A stretch of 34,017 nucleotides of DNA. Origin: Desulfovibrio sp. OttesenSCG-928-G15 (lineage in GTDB: Bacteria > Desulfobacterota > Desulfovibrionia > Desulfovibrionales > Desulfovibrionaceae). The stretch covers positions 1 to 34,017 of the forward strand of contig JAJDIC010000015.1 of NCBI GenBank assembly GCA_030266525.1, given 5' to 3'. Positions 8,497 to 16,984 of this stretch are shown here, in pieces (the first letter of the stretch is position 1; each line of letters opens with the position of its first letter). The notes under the pieces are model-generated. The model was not told the origin of the DNA. It worked only from the letters and a program-made list of their open reading frames with translations, and ran no database searches. Made by a program: the position numbers and the translations under genes.

Positions 8497-9414
8497 ATGA
8501 AATATACTCCCAAAACTCTCTGCTGCCTTGCCCTGCTGGTAGCGGTGTTGTTCTTGCAGGCTGACGCCCTTTTGGCGGCACCCGCTTCCCGGCCCGCACA
8601 GGCAAAACTGCACTTTACCAAGGTCAGGCCGGGGGTGGAATTTGCCGTTGCTTCCATGGATGGCGAAAAACCGTCTTTTACCGACGACGCTTTTATTGCC
8701 ATACGCATCAGCCCCAAAAACAATATCTTCACCCTGTGCATGGCCTCTCAGTCAGGCCAGTCCCGCTCGCTCCCCGACTGGGCTGTGAAAGAGCGACTTA
8801 TCGCGGGCATTAACGCAGGTATGTATCTGCCGGACCACAAAACCAACACCGGCTACATGCGCAGCGGTTCCACAATCAACAACCCGGCAATGGGCGGTCG
8901 TCTTGGGGCGTTTTTTGTTGCCGCAAGAAAAAACAACCGCCTGCCCAAAGCGGATATTATTGAAAAAAGTCTTGCCGGATGGGAAAAGCGGCTTGCCGCC
9001 TATGATACCGTGGTACAAAACTACCGACTGGTCAGTTCGGACGGCAAAATGCTTTGGCAAGAAGGAAAATCATCTCACAGCATTGCGGTAGTCGCCAAAG
9101 ACAAAAAGGGAAACCTTTTGTTCGTCCTGTGCCAAAAATCTTTGAGCGTAGAAGATTTCACCAGGACGCTCAAGGAATTCATCCCGAACGTGGGCGTTGT
9201 CATGTATGTGGAAGGCGGCTCCGAAGCGGGTCTTTTTTTGCGAATGCCATCTGTCGAAAAGGCAGCCGGGAAAAAGCCTGATGCCATGTATGGCGCAAGT
9301 GTGCGCCCTGTACCCGGTGGACTGGTATATGTGTGGAAAGGAAGACAAAGCCTGCTCGGCCTGCCCGGAAGCGCTGATGCCGAGTTACCCAATATCATTG
9401 GCGTCCTATTTTAG
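8497..9414 (+). CDS. Secreted phosphodiester glycosidase family protein (NAGPA/DUF2233)
   Basis: A 305-residue exported protein. Residues 1 to about 28 are a signal peptide: Lys near the start, the hydrophobic run LALLVAVLFLQ, and an ADALLAAP cleavage region. The mature part matches the PF09992 family, related to human N-acetylglucosamine-1-phosphodiester alpha-N-acetylglucosaminidase and E. coli YigE. The core signature is LIAGINAGMYLPD, followed later by a polar stretch with HSIAVV and MYVEGGSEAGLF. The family cleaves sugar-phosphodiesters, possibly in cell-surface polymers, but the substrate here is unknown. The ATG at 8497 is chosen because it begins the signal peptide; the open frame runs back to a GTG at 8434 with no support. 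It appears monocistronic and faces a convergent small gene. Confidence 0.82.
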   Translation: MKYTPKTLCCLALLVAVLFLQADALLAAPASRPAQAKLHFTKVRPGVEFAVASMDGEKPSFTDDAFIAIRISPKNNIFTLCMASQSGQSRSLPDWAVKERLIAGINAGMYLPDHKTNTGYMRSGSTINNPAMGGRLGAFFVAARKNNRLPKADIIEKSLAGWEKRLAAYDTVVQNYRLVSSDGKMLWQEGKSSHSIAVVAKDKKGNLLFVLCQKSLSVEDFTRTLKEFIPNVGVVMYVEGGSEAGLFLRMPSVEKAAGKKPDAMYGASVRPVPGGLVYVWKGRQSLLGLPGSADAELPNIIGVLF

Positions 9415-9479
9415 TTCCGGCATTTTGGGCGAAAATATCGTGACGGCAAGCGCCCATACGCATGCGGCATACGGCCTGC

Positions 9480-9857
9480 CTACTGCTGGTGCATGTCAGC
9501 TTCTACATCATCGTAAAAGATTCCCTCTTCCTCATTTTCCAGTGTGTCCACCTTGTCCTGCAGCCAATCCAGAACAGCCCTCGCCGTATGGTAGCTTAGC
9601 AGCAGGCGGGAGTGCACGCGCCTGGTAACGAGCTTCAGGTTTTCATCGCCGGGGTATATTTCGTGACCAAGGCTACCGTCCGGGGCGACCAGGCGTTCCG
9701 AATACTCGGGCAGCTTGTCGCTTTCCGTATAAAAACACAGCTCCACTTCGCCGTGGGGTGTTATTCCGCCCCACACCCCGTGGGCGTAGCGCAAAGAGGC
9801 TTCCGCAGCCTGTTCGTACTCATAACGAATGCGCAAGAGCTCCTTGTCCTGGCTCAT
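9480..9857 (-). CDS. Small acidic protein, DUF3467-like
   Basis: A 125-residue soluble acidic protein. The start is firmly set by GAGGAG five bases before the ATG. The layout resembles DUF3467: a strand with RYAHGVWGG, a variable acidic stretch, then a strand (KLVTRRVHSRLLLS) followed by a helix YHTARAVLDWLQDKVDTLE, compared with the family's 'SPxHAKxLLxxLxxNxxxYE'. This assignment is tentative. DUF3467 proteins have no known activity. The C-terminus is very acidic (NEEEGIFYDDVEAD). It is convergent with the phosphodiester glycosidase gene, with 65 bases between the stops. Confidence 0.75.
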   Translation of the reverse strand: MSQDKELLRIRYEYEQAAEASLRYAHGVWGGITPHGEVELCFYTESDKLPEYSERLVAPDGSLGHEIYPGDENLKLVTRRVHSRLLLSYHTARAVLDWLQDKVDTLENEEEGIFYDDVEADMHQQ

Positions 9858-10002
9858 ACAAACTCCTCAGGCTTTTAAAATTTCAAAGACTTCGTCCTGC
9901 ATGACAGACTACGCAGCCCGCCTGCGTGTACTTGGCAATTGAAATAGTGATTTAGGAAAGCGCAGGGTAATGAGGATTTTTGTTCACTGGCAAGGAAGAC
10001 GA

Positions 10003-10053
10003 ATTCCGGGCGAAGCGAAGTGCATCAAGACATACATACGCTTCTTACGGAAT
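10003..10053. repeat. Two-part inverted repeat in gene-poor stretch
   Basis: ATTCCG (10003-10008) and GAAGCG (10012-10017) are matched in order by CGCTTC (10039-10044) and CGGAAT (10048-10053). This gives two stacked six-pair stems separated by an internal loop. A smaller hairpin, ACGCAG/CTGCGT with a five-base loop, lies at 9911-9927. Both fall in 9858-10124, where I see no gene, and could belong to a degraded interspersed repeat. Confidence 0.45.
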
Positions 10054-10124
10054 AAGTCTGACGCGACCAGGGGGGTAAAAAGACCATTAATCAGTGCTTC
10101 CTTGGTTACAAACGCGATGGTTGC

Positions 10125-10424
10125 TCAGACGTTCGTGGCATGAATTCTGCCGCCTAGCAATTCAGGCAATAGTATGGGCTTTGCGGCTGCGGGGCGACCG
10201 GATTCTCCGTAGGACCTGTCCACCTGGCCTGCGTGTAGCTTTACAGAGTGCAGGGCGACATACTGTTCGGCATTATGCACTTTTTGCCTTTCCCCCTGCG
10301 CCCTGACATCATCAAGCATTGATGAGTAGGGCCTGGGGGTCAAGGGCAAATCATATTCGCGTTCAACAAAACGTGTTGGCGGCAAATACAGGTTGTGCCA
10401 GCGTAGTTTACTCCAATGAACCAT
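10125..10424 (-). CDS. Small unknown protein
   Basis: A 99-residue basic protein with no family I recognise. The start at 10424 is supported by AAGGAAG five bases upstream; the open frame begins slightly earlier at a TTG without an SD. The N-terminal part (MVHWSKLRWHNLYLPPTRF) is aromatic and basic. The middle has AEQYVALHSVKLHAG and the end is Gly/Pro/Leu-rich. There is no signal peptide or membrane segment. It stands alone in about 890 bases otherwise without genes, flanked by inverted repeats, so it may be a remnant of an element or an orphan gene. It could also be a chance frame, although the SD and lack of antisense competition argue for a gene. Confidence 0.45.
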   Translation of the reverse strand: MVHWSKLRWHNLYLPPTRFVEREYDLPLTPRPYSSMLDDVRAQGERQKVHNAEQYVALHSVKLHAGQVDRSYGESGRPAAAKPILLPELLGGRIHATNV

Positions 10425-10635
10425 ATCGCTTCCTTGTTGCAAAACACGATCAGCCCAGATTGGGACCTGTGAGCGACAAACGAACCTCTCTCGTATCCTG
10501 CATAGGTAATACTACCGTATCATATCTAATCCCGCAAGCCATGCTTTTTTCAGAACTGAACTACGTGACTACCGGGGCGATTTCCTGGGACGATTTCCCG
10601 GGCTATCTCCGGTTCTTCCGGCGGACAAGCGCTTC

Positions 10636-10664
10636 TTGCCTTGCTTCGGCGGGTAAGGTATTAT
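10636..10664 (+). promoter_or_regulatory. Sigma70-type promoter ahead of the cobD-like gene
   Basis: TTGCCT (10636-10641) and TATTAT (10659-10664) are separated by exactly 17 bases. Transcription would start near 10671, leaving a leader of about 77 bases before the ATG at 10748. I see no cobalamin-riboswitch core in this leader. The preceding part of the 10425-10747 interval shows no gene. Confidence 0.45.
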
Positions 10665-10747
10665 ATCTGTTTGATTGTTCATATGTTCGGCAATAACTGT
10701 GCGCCCGGTCTTTTTCAGGCCGCTGCCGCAAAAGGTGCTTCGTCAAT

Positions 10748-11860
10748 ATGGCTAATGCCCCCGGCCCCAGACATGGCGGCGAAATTTACTCCCTGGCCCG
10801 CAAACTGCGCACTTCGCATGAAAAATTGCTCGATTTCAGCAGCAATACCAACATATTTGCCTATTCTCTGACCCATAGTCTGGTTTCGCAAACTCCCTAC
10901 CCTTTTTTACATTACCCGGACACATCCGCCGCCGAACTGGTAGACGCCATTTCCCGGCACGAGGGGCTTGAGCCGGACAGAATTCTTCCTGGCAACGGCG
11001 CGGCAGAGCTTATCTGGCTTTTCCTTCGGGCGCTCGAGCCGCGCAAGGTGCTGTGCATTGGTCCGGTTTTTTCCGAATACATCATCGCCTGCGACGCGCT
11101 GGGCATTGCCTACGACATTTTGACCCCGCCAACCGAAAACGACTTCTGCTTCACTCCGGAAAACCTGCAAAACCTGTGGGAAAGTGAGGCGGATCTCGTT
11201 ATTCTTTGCACCCCGAACAACCCGGCCGGCATCACCTACCCGAACATGGACGCCGTGCTGAACATGCTGCGCTCCCCACGCGTGCTGATAGACAACTCGT
11301 ACCGCGAATTCCTTTTCAGCGACCCGGTCAGCTATGCGGAAAACAGCTATCAGAGATACCAGCAATGCATTCGCCCCGGCGTCAGTCTGTTCACCTTGCA
11401 CAGTTTCACCAAATTTTTCTGCTGTCCAGGCATCAGGCTCGGCTACCTCATGGGCGACCGGAACCAAATTGCGCGGGTGGAAAACCTGCGTCCTTCCTGG
11501 ACTATCAGCCCCTTTGCCCAGCAGATGGGCGGTATATTTCTTACCAGGCTGGAAGAATATCAGGCTACCCTGCCCCCGCTGCGCCAGGCGGTGGAAGCCT
11601 GTGGGCGGGAATTGCGCAGACTGGAATGCATACACCCGGACAAGGTTTTTGAAGGAGTCAGTTTTTTATGCTGCGGCCTGACCTCCCGCTTCAATGCCCC
11701 CGGCATGACCAAGGCTCTGGCCGCAAGGCGTTTGCTAGTACGCGATTGTGACAGCATTCCCGGTATGCCGCGGAATTTCATTCGCATCCAGGCCTGCCCT
11801 GAAGAAGATTTTTCCACTTTGCTCGAAGCCTTTGATGATATTATGGCAGACAGGGACTGA
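10748..11860 (+). CDS. cobD: CobD-like threonine-phosphate decarboxylase / class I-II aminotransferase
   Basis: A 370-residue fold-type I PLP enzyme. The N-terminus has the HGG motif (residues 9-11) and LDFSSNTN, which are characteristic of CobD. CobD decarboxylates L-threonine-O-3-phosphate to the aminopropanol phosphate arm of cobalamin. Further PLP motifs are LPGNGAAELIW, CTPNNPAG, DNSYREFLF, and SFTKFFCCPGIRLGY with the Schiff-base lysine K222. The C-terminal substrate-binding Arg lies in NFIRIQ. The nearest alternative is HisC, which shares the fold, but the HGG start favours CobD. No other cobalamin gene is nearby. AAAGGTG lies about ten bases before the start. hldD follows after 54 bases and may be co-transcribed. 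Confidence 0.8.
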   Translation: MANAPGPRHGGEIYSLARKLRTSHEKLLDFSSNTNIFAYSLTHSLVSQTPYPFLHYPDTSAAELVDAISRHEGLEPDRILPGNGAAELIWLFLRALEPRKVLCIGPVFSEYIIACDALGIAYDILTPPTENDFCFTPENLQNLWESEADLVILCTPNNPAGITYPNMDAVLNMLRSPRVLIDNSYREFLFSDPVSYAENSYQRYQQCIRPGVSLFTLHSFTKFFCCPGIRLGYLMGDRNQIARVENLRPSWTISPFAQQMGGIFLTRLEEYQATLPPLRQAVEACGRELRRLECIHPDKVFEGVSFLCCGLTSRFNAPGMTKALAARRLLVRDCDSIPGMPRNFIRIQACPEEDFSTLLEAFDDIMADRD

Positions 11861-11914
11861 GTTGCCGTTTCCTTTTACGGACAAGCACGGCATAAAAAAA
11901 AGAAAGGATCTCGC

Positions 11915-12886
11915 ATGTATATAGTCACAGGCGGCGCGGGTTTTATTGGCAGCGCCATGGTCTGGAAACTGAACACTCTTGGCATTACCGACATTCTGGT
12001 GGTGGACAACCTCGGTACCTCGGAAAAATGGAAAAACCTCGTTAACCGCCGCTATACCGAATATCTGCACCGCGATGTCTTTATTGACATGGTAAAACGC
12101 AATGCCCTGGGCGACAACATTGAAGCCGTTATTCACATGGGGGCCTGTTCTTCGACCACAGAGCGCGATGCTGATTTTTTGATGCGTAACAACCTGGCGT
12201 ACAGCAAGGCGGTGTGCCTTTTTGCCAAAGACAAAAAAGCCCGCTTCATCAACGCCAGCAGCGCTGCCACCTATGGCGACGGAAGTCTTGGCTTTGACGA
12301 CGACCTTTCTGCCATTGATTCCCTGAAACCGTTGAATATGTATGGTTATTCCAAACAGCTTTTCGATGTATGGGCCAGAAATACAAAAGAGATGGAACGT
12401 ATTGCCAGCCTGAAATTCTTTAATGTTTACGGCCCTAATGAGCAGCATAAAGACGACATGCGCAGCGTGGTGAACAAAGCCTTCCACCAGATATCGCAAA
12501 CCGGCGGCATGCGCCTTTTTCGCTCTGACCGGCCAGACTACCCTGATGGCGGTCAAATGCGCGACTTTGTATACATCAAGGATTGCGTAGACATCATGTG
12601 GTGGCTGGTTGAAAATCCGCAGGTAAACGGCATTTTCAATATCGGCACCGGCAAGGCCAGAACATGGAATGACCTGGTAAATGCCGTGTTCGCCGCCATG
12701 AACAGAGAAGCCAACATCGAATACATCAACATGCCGGAACATCTGCTTGGCAAGTACCAGTACTTCACTGAAGCACAAATGCAGCGCCTGCACGCAGCGG
12801 GCTATGACAAGCCCATGCACACGCTTGAACAGGGCGTTACCGATTATGTGCAATATTACCTCGCATCCCCTGACCCGTACCTGTAA
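11915..12886 (+). CDS. hldD: ADP-L-glycero-D-manno-heptose 6-epimerase
   Basis: A 323-residue cytoplasmic short-chain dehydrogenase-type epimerase. It makes the ADP-L-glycero-beta-D-manno-heptose used for the LPS inner core. Evidence: NADP-binding TGGAGFIGS (residues 5-13), VDNLGTSEKW with the family-typical KW, HMGACSSTTERD, SSAATYG, the catalytic-type YGYSK, FFNVYGPNE, and MRDFVYIKDCVDI. The length is normal. AAAGGA lies seven bases before the ATG. It follows cobD by 54 bases and precedes asnS by 94. Its product is probably used by the GT9 transferase at 6111-7220. Confidence 0.95.
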   Translation: MYIVTGGAGFIGSAMVWKLNTLGITDILVVDNLGTSEKWKNLVNRRYTEYLHRDVFIDMVKRNALGDNIEAVIHMGACSSTTERDADFLMRNNLAYSKAVCLFAKDKKARFINASSAATYGDGSLGFDDDLSAIDSLKPLNMYGYSKQLFDVWARNTKEMERIASLKFFNVYGPNEQHKDDMRSVVNKAFHQISQTGGMRLFRSDRPDYPDGGQMRDFVYIKDCVDIMWWLVENPQVNGIFNIGTGKARTWNDLVNAVFAAMNREANIEYINMPEHLLGKYQYFTEAQMQRLHAAGYDKPMHTLEQGVTDYVQYYLASPDPYL

Positions 12887-12980
12887 CGGTTTTACTGAAA
12901 GTCATCGCCTGATAAAGTATGAAATGACCTGTACGAAACTTCGCTGCCGGAAAAGCAGCACGTCAATATAAGGAGGCTCC

Positions 12981-14405
12981 ATGATCCAAACAAGTACACA
13001 GCGCCCATTTGCCGGTCGCACACATATTATTGATGCCTTGATGGCCGCATCTGCCCAGGAATCCATAACCGTATGCGGCTGGGTACGTACCCGCCGCGAC
13101 GCCAAAGGGCTCAGCTTTCTTGAATTGAACGACGGCTCCTGCCTTTCCAACATTCAGGTGATTATTGATGAAAGCTCTCCGGCCCATGCGGCGCTTGAGC
13201 CGGTAAACACCGGTGCCAGCGTGTCTGTTAGCGGCAAGCTGGTGGAATCTCCCGGCAAGGGGCAAAAATGGGAAATACACGCAACCGGCCTGCATCTTTT
13301 CGGTGACGCGGACCAGGAAAGTTTCCCCCTGCAAAAAAAACGGCACTCTGACGAGTTTTTGCGCACAATCGCCCACCTTCGCCCAAGGACCAACAAGTTC
13401 GGTGCCATGTTTCGCATCCGTTCCGAAGCGGCCTTTGCCATTCACGAGTATTTCCGTGAAAATGGTTTTTTCCACGTGCACACCCCCATTCTTACCGGGT
13501 CAGACGCGGAAGGCGCAGGGGAAATGTTCCGCGTAACCACCCTGCCGCCCGACCATTGCCAGGAAGACGGCAAGGCCAAGCCGGCCAACCCTTATGAAAC
13601 CGACTTTTTCGGCCGTGAATGCAACCTCACCGTATCCGGCCAGCTGGAAGCGGAAAACATGGCCCTGGCGCTTGGCAAGGTCTATACCTTCGGGCCTACC
13701 TTCCGGGCGGAAAATTCCAATACGCCGCGCCACTGCGCCGAGTTCTGGATGGTTGAGCCGGAAATGGCCTTTGCAGACCTTGAAAGCAACATGAACCTTG
13801 CGGAAGATCTTACCCGCGAAGTTGTCAAACGCGTTCTTACCCGCTGCCCCCAGGATATCGACCTGTTCAACCGTTTTGTAGATACAGATCTGATGCACCG
13901 CCTGGAAAAGCTGGTAAACGAGCCCTTTGCCCGAATAAGCTACACCGAAGCGGTGGAGATTTTACAAAAAAGCGGCAAGGCCTTTGAATACCCGGCCTTC
14001 TTCGGCACTGATCTGCAAACGGAGCACGAGCGATTTCTTGCTGAGGAGCACTTCACAAAGCCCGTAATCGTATATAACTACCCCAAAGCGATAAAAGCCT
14101 TCTACATGCGCCTGAATGACGACGGTAAAACCGTTGCCGCCATGGATGTGCTTGTTCCGCGCATTGGTGAACTGGTGGGCGGCAGCCAGCGTGAAGACCG
14201 ACTCAATGTTCTGGAAGCGCGGATAAAGGAACTCGGTCACGACATGGCCCATTACTGGTGGTATCTTGATTTGCGGCGCTTCGGCAGTACGCCCCACGCG
14301 GGCTTTGGCCTTGGCTTTGAACGCCTGTTGATGATGCTCACCGGCAATACCAACATTCGTGACGTTATCCCGTTCCCCAGAACGCCCAACAACCTGGAGT
14401 TTTAA
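12981..14405 (+). CDS. asnS: Asparaginyl-tRNA synthetase
   Basis: A 474-residue class IIb aminoacyl-tRNA synthetase. The N-terminal OB-fold anticodon-binding domain (about 1-120) contains [20 protein letters not shown]. Class II motif 2 includes [21 protein letters not shown] in two adjoining parts, where NTPRH and AEFWMVEPE separate AsnS from AspRS. Motif 3 is [13 protein letters not shown] near the C-terminus. The start is fixed by an ideal AAGGAGG six bases upstream. The stop is followed one base later by the aminopeptidase's GTG, so the two are coupled. Presence of AsnRS implies direct charging of tRNA-Asn. Confidence 0.98.
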   Translation: MIQTSTQRPFAGRTHIIDALMAASAQESITVCGWVRTRRDAKGLSFLELNDGSCLSNIQVIIDESSPAHAALEPVNTGASVSVSGKLVESPGKGQKWEIHATGLHLFGDADQESFPLQKKRHSDEFLRTIAHLRPRTNKFGAMFRIRSEAAFAIHEYFRENGFFHVHTPILTGSDAEGAGEMFRVTTLPPDHCQEDGKAKPANPYETDFFGRECNLTVSGQLEAENMALALGKVYTFGPTFRAENSNTPRHCAEFWMVEPEMAFADLESNMNLAEDLTREVVKRVLTRCPQDIDLFNRFVDTDLMHRLEKLVNEPFARISYTEAVEILQKSGKAFEYPAFFGTDLQTEHERFLAEEHFTKPVIVYNYPKAIKAFYMRLNDDGKTVAAMDVLVPRIGELVGGSQREDRLNVLEARIKELGHDMAHYWWYLDLRRFGSTPHAGFGLGFERLLMMLTGNTNIRDVIPFPRTPNNLEF

Positions 14406-14406
14406 A

Positions 14407-15813
14407 GTGCCGGATTTTGAATTCACCCCGAAAAGCGCCTGGGAAAGCTACAGCACTCCCAAAGAAGAAAAGGCCGTTCGTGCCCTGGCTGAGCGCTATG
14501 TCGATTTCCTTTCCCGCTGCAAAACGGAGCGCGAAACCATAGCCTATGTCAAGGAACGTCTTGCAAAAGCGGGCTATAACCAAAGCTACGGAAACGGCAA
14601 GGTAATGCGCGACCTGCAGGGCAAAAGCCTGTTTATAGCCCGGCGCGGCAAGGCCCCGCTGGCCAGAGGACTTCGCTTTATCGGCGCCCACGCCGATACC
14701 CCCCGCCTTGATTTCAAGCAACGCCCTCTGCTTGAGCAGGCAGGCGTCGGTCAGGCCAAAACCCATTATTACGGCGGCCTTCGCAAATACCAGTGGCTGG
14801 CAAGGCCCCTTGCCATTCACGGGGTTGTGGTCAAACAGGATGGAACGCTCGTCAACGTAGCCCTTGGCGAAGCCCCGACTGATCCGGTATTCACTATTGC
14901 CGATCTGCTGCCGCACCTTGCCCGCGAACAGGCAGGGCAGACAGTAAGCAAGGCTTTTTCTGCCGAACGGCTGAATCTTATTCTGGCCCACAAGCCACTC
15001 AAGGCGGCAGCCCCGGAAAAGAGCGGGAAAAAAGGAAAAAAAGCGGAAGAATCCAAAGAGCCGGTCAAGGCTCGCATACTCGCCCTTCTTCATGAGCGCT
15101 ACGGTATTATAGAGGAAGACCTGTATTCAGCGGAATTGCAGGCGGTTCCGGCAGGTCCGGCCCGCTTTGTCGGCCTTGATGAAGCGCTTGTCGGCGGCTA
15201 TGGGCATGATGACCGGATCTGCGTTTTCTGCGCTCTGGAAGCTCTGCTCAATTCCCGGGCAAACCCGGCGCACACTCAATGCATCATGTTATGGGACAAG
15301 GAAGAAATCGGTTCAGAAGGCTCCACAGGGGCCAAATCCCGTTTTTTTGAATATTGCGTACAAGATATGTTGGCCGCCTGGGAACCGAAAACCCGTTTTT
15401 CCACTGTCATGCTGGAAACAAAGGGCATTTCGGCGGATGTGCATGCAGCCATTGACCCGGACTGGCAGGAACTGCACGAAAAACTCAATTCAGCGACCCT
15501 CGGCTACGGCCCCTGCATGTGCAAATTCACAGGCAGCGGCGGCAAATATGAAGCGAACGACGCCCACCCCGAATATATTGCCTGGCTGCGAGACGTTTTC
15601 AACAGCAAAAAAATCCCCTGGCAAATGGCAGAACTGGGCAAGGTGGACGGCGGCGGAGGCGGCACCGTAGCCATGTATCTTGCGGCCTACGGAATGAACA
15701 TTATAGACTGCGGCCCGACAGTTCTTGGCATGCACAGCCCCTTTGAGCTTGCCAGCGCCGTTGATGTATACGCCACAACCCTGGCCTTCACAGCATTTTT
15801 TGATGCCAAATAG
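14407..15813 (+). CDS. M18 family aminopeptidase
   Basis: A 468-residue dinuclear zinc aminopeptidase of the M18 family (aspartyl aminopeptidase-like; bacterial ApeB/LapA type), cleaving N-terminal residues from peptides in the cytoplasm. Metal and catalytic motifs are in order: GAHADTPRLD, GGYGHDDR, LWDKEEIGSEGSTGA, ETKGISADVHAA, and the C-terminal GPTVLGMHSPFE. A Lys/Glu-rich insert (EKSGKKGKKAEESKEP) near residue 220 looks like a flexible loop. The GTG at 14407 is taken as start: it is one base after the asnS stop, and TGGAG lies about seven bases before it. An in-frame ATG at 14359 lies deep in asnS and is unlikely. Confidence 0.9.
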   Translation: MPDFEFTPKSAWESYSTPKEEKAVRALAERYVDFLSRCKTERETIAYVKERLAKAGYNQSYGNGKVMRDLQGKSLFIARRGKAPLARGLRFIGAHADTPRLDFKQRPLLEQAGVGQAKTHYYGGLRKYQWLARPLAIHGVVVKQDGTLVNVALGEAPTDPVFTIADLLPHLAREQAGQTVSKAFSAERLNLILAHKPLKAAAPEKSGKKGKKAEESKEPVKARILALLHERYGIIEEDLYSAELQAVPAGPARFVGLDEALVGGYGHDDRICVFCALEALLNSRANPAHTQCIMLWDKEEIGSEGSTGAKSRFFEYCVQDMLAAWEPKTRFSTVMLETKGISADVHAAIDPDWQELHEKLNSATLGYGPCMCKFTGSGGKYEANDAHPEYIAWLRDVFNSKKIPWQMAELGKVDGGGGGTVAMYLAAYGMNIIDCGPTVLGMHSPFELASAVDVYATTLAFTAFFDAK

Positions 15814-15845
15814 CGGCTTCTGGGCTATAAATACAGCAAACCCTG

Positions 15846-15887
15846 AAACGGTCTTTGGGCGGATACAAGTTCCCCCAAAGACCGTTT
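15846..15887. terminator. Strong 14-pair inverted repeat between aminopeptidase and znuA
   Basis: AAACGGTCTTTGGG (15846-15859) and its perfect inverse CCCAAAGACCGTTT (15874-15887) flank a 14-base loop. The right arm ends in four T, so it can act as a terminator for asnS-aminopeptidase, and the left arm gives the same on the other strand. It lies 29 bases before znuA, so a role in znu expression is also possible. It does not look like the usual Zur box. Confidence 0.55.
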
Positions 15888-15916
15888 TGCCCGACACCAT
15901 AACCGCAGAGAACGCA

Positions 15917-16978
15917 ATGATCTTCCCTTCCTCCGCAAAGCGACACGTTTGTATACAAAGATTGTCGCGCAGGGTCTTTTGGGGCTTGCTGGTTTTCACC
16001 GCCGCCTGCGCTCTCCCTTTTTTCCCAACCCCATGCTTTTCGGCCCAGCCCTTGCCGGTTCTGGTCAGTATTGCCCCCCAGAAATTCATTCTTGAGCAAA
16101 TCGCCAAAGACGCGGTGCAGGTGACAACGCTGGTAGAGCCGGGTATGGACCCCCATTCCTATGAGCCTTCCCCCTCAAAGATTCGCGCTGCGCAAGAGGC
16201 TGGCCTGTGGTTCACCATTGGCGTGCCCTTTGAAGACATATGGGTCCCGCGCATTACCGGCGCTGCCGAAAATCTGCACACAGTTTCCTTTATCAAAGGC
16301 ATCACCCGGCTGAAAATGCATGAAGAGGAACTGCTTTCACGGCCTTCTCTTGCGCCTGCCCCCGGCGCGTTGTCGTCCGCGGACGCAGCCCCTGCCGTTC
16401 ATGATGGGGAAGAAAATCATCCAGAGCACACGCCCGGTCATCACGAGCAGGAGGGAGGGCACCACGGTCATGGGGAAGGTAATGGCGAAGATCCCCACGT
16501 CTGGCTCTCTCCCATGCTTGTACGGCAGATGCTGCCCGGCATCGCCCGAGAGCTTGCTAAACGGCTTCCGGAAAAAGCGGCTGAATTTCGGGCCAATGCC
16601 CGCTTGTTCGCCGACGAACTGGAAAAGCTGGACAAGGAATTGGCGGTCATGTTCGCTGAAACCCCGCAGGAAAAACGCGTGTTCCTGACCTTTCATCCTT
16701 CCTGGCAATACTACGCCTTCAACTACCAGCTTACGGAACTGACCATTGAAGCGGACGGAAAGGAGCCTGGCCCCCAGGCCCTGCAACACATCGTGGACCT
16801 GGCAAAGCGCCATGCGATACGCAGAATATTTGTAGAGCCCCAGTTTCCGAAATCCGCAGCCCGAGCCGTTGCCGAAGTTATTGCAGCAGACATTGTGGTC
16901 ATGGACCCGCTTGCCGAAGATATCATGGATACATACCGTTCCATGGCAGCCAAACTCGTTACATCCTTCAAGGACTGA
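15917..16978 (+). CDS. znuA: Zinc ABC transporter, substrate-binding protein
   Basis: A 353-residue periplasmic metal-binding protein of the cluster A-I (ZnuA/TroA) type. Residues 1 to about 43 form a signal peptide (SRRVFWGLLVFTAACALP, then CFSAQP). Metal-ligand motifs are EPGMDPHSYEPSPS, EDPHVWLSP and FLTFHPSWQYYA, with a final Asp/Glu in MDPLAED. A long His/Glu/Gly-rich loop (about residues 155-190, including HHEQEGGHHGHG) precedes the second ligand, as in zinc-specific members. The ATG at 15917 is used because it begins the signal peptide, although the SD is weak; the frame is open into the preceding gene. It leads a three-gene operon with 6- and 1-base gaps. Confidence 0.92.
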   Translation: MIFPSSAKRHVCIQRLSRRVFWGLLVFTAACALPFFPTPCFSAQPLPVLVSIAPQKFILEQIAKDAVQVTTLVEPGMDPHSYEPSPSKIRAAQEAGLWFTIGVPFEDIWVPRITGAAENLHTVSFIKGITRLKMHEEELLSRPSLAPAPGALSSADAAPAVHDGEENHPEHTPGHHEQEGGHHGHGEGNGEDPHVWLSPMLVRQMLPGIARELAKRLPEKAAEFRANARLFADELEKLDKELAVMFAETPQEKRVFLTFHPSWQYYAFNYQLTELTIEADGKEPGPQALQHIVDLAKRHAIRRIFVEPQFPKSAARAVAEVIAADIVVMDPLAEDIMDTYRSMAAKLVTSFKD

Positions 16979-16984
16979 TTGCGC

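Noticed and set aside
10425..10747. Possible cobalamin riboswitch before the cobD-like gene
   Set aside because: I looked for the conserved B12-box style core and did not find it; only a promoter-like sequence is visible.
11735..12853. A 372-codon frame antisense to hldD
   Set aside because: Mirrors the codon pattern of hldD, which has complete motifs and an SD; the antisense product matches nothing.
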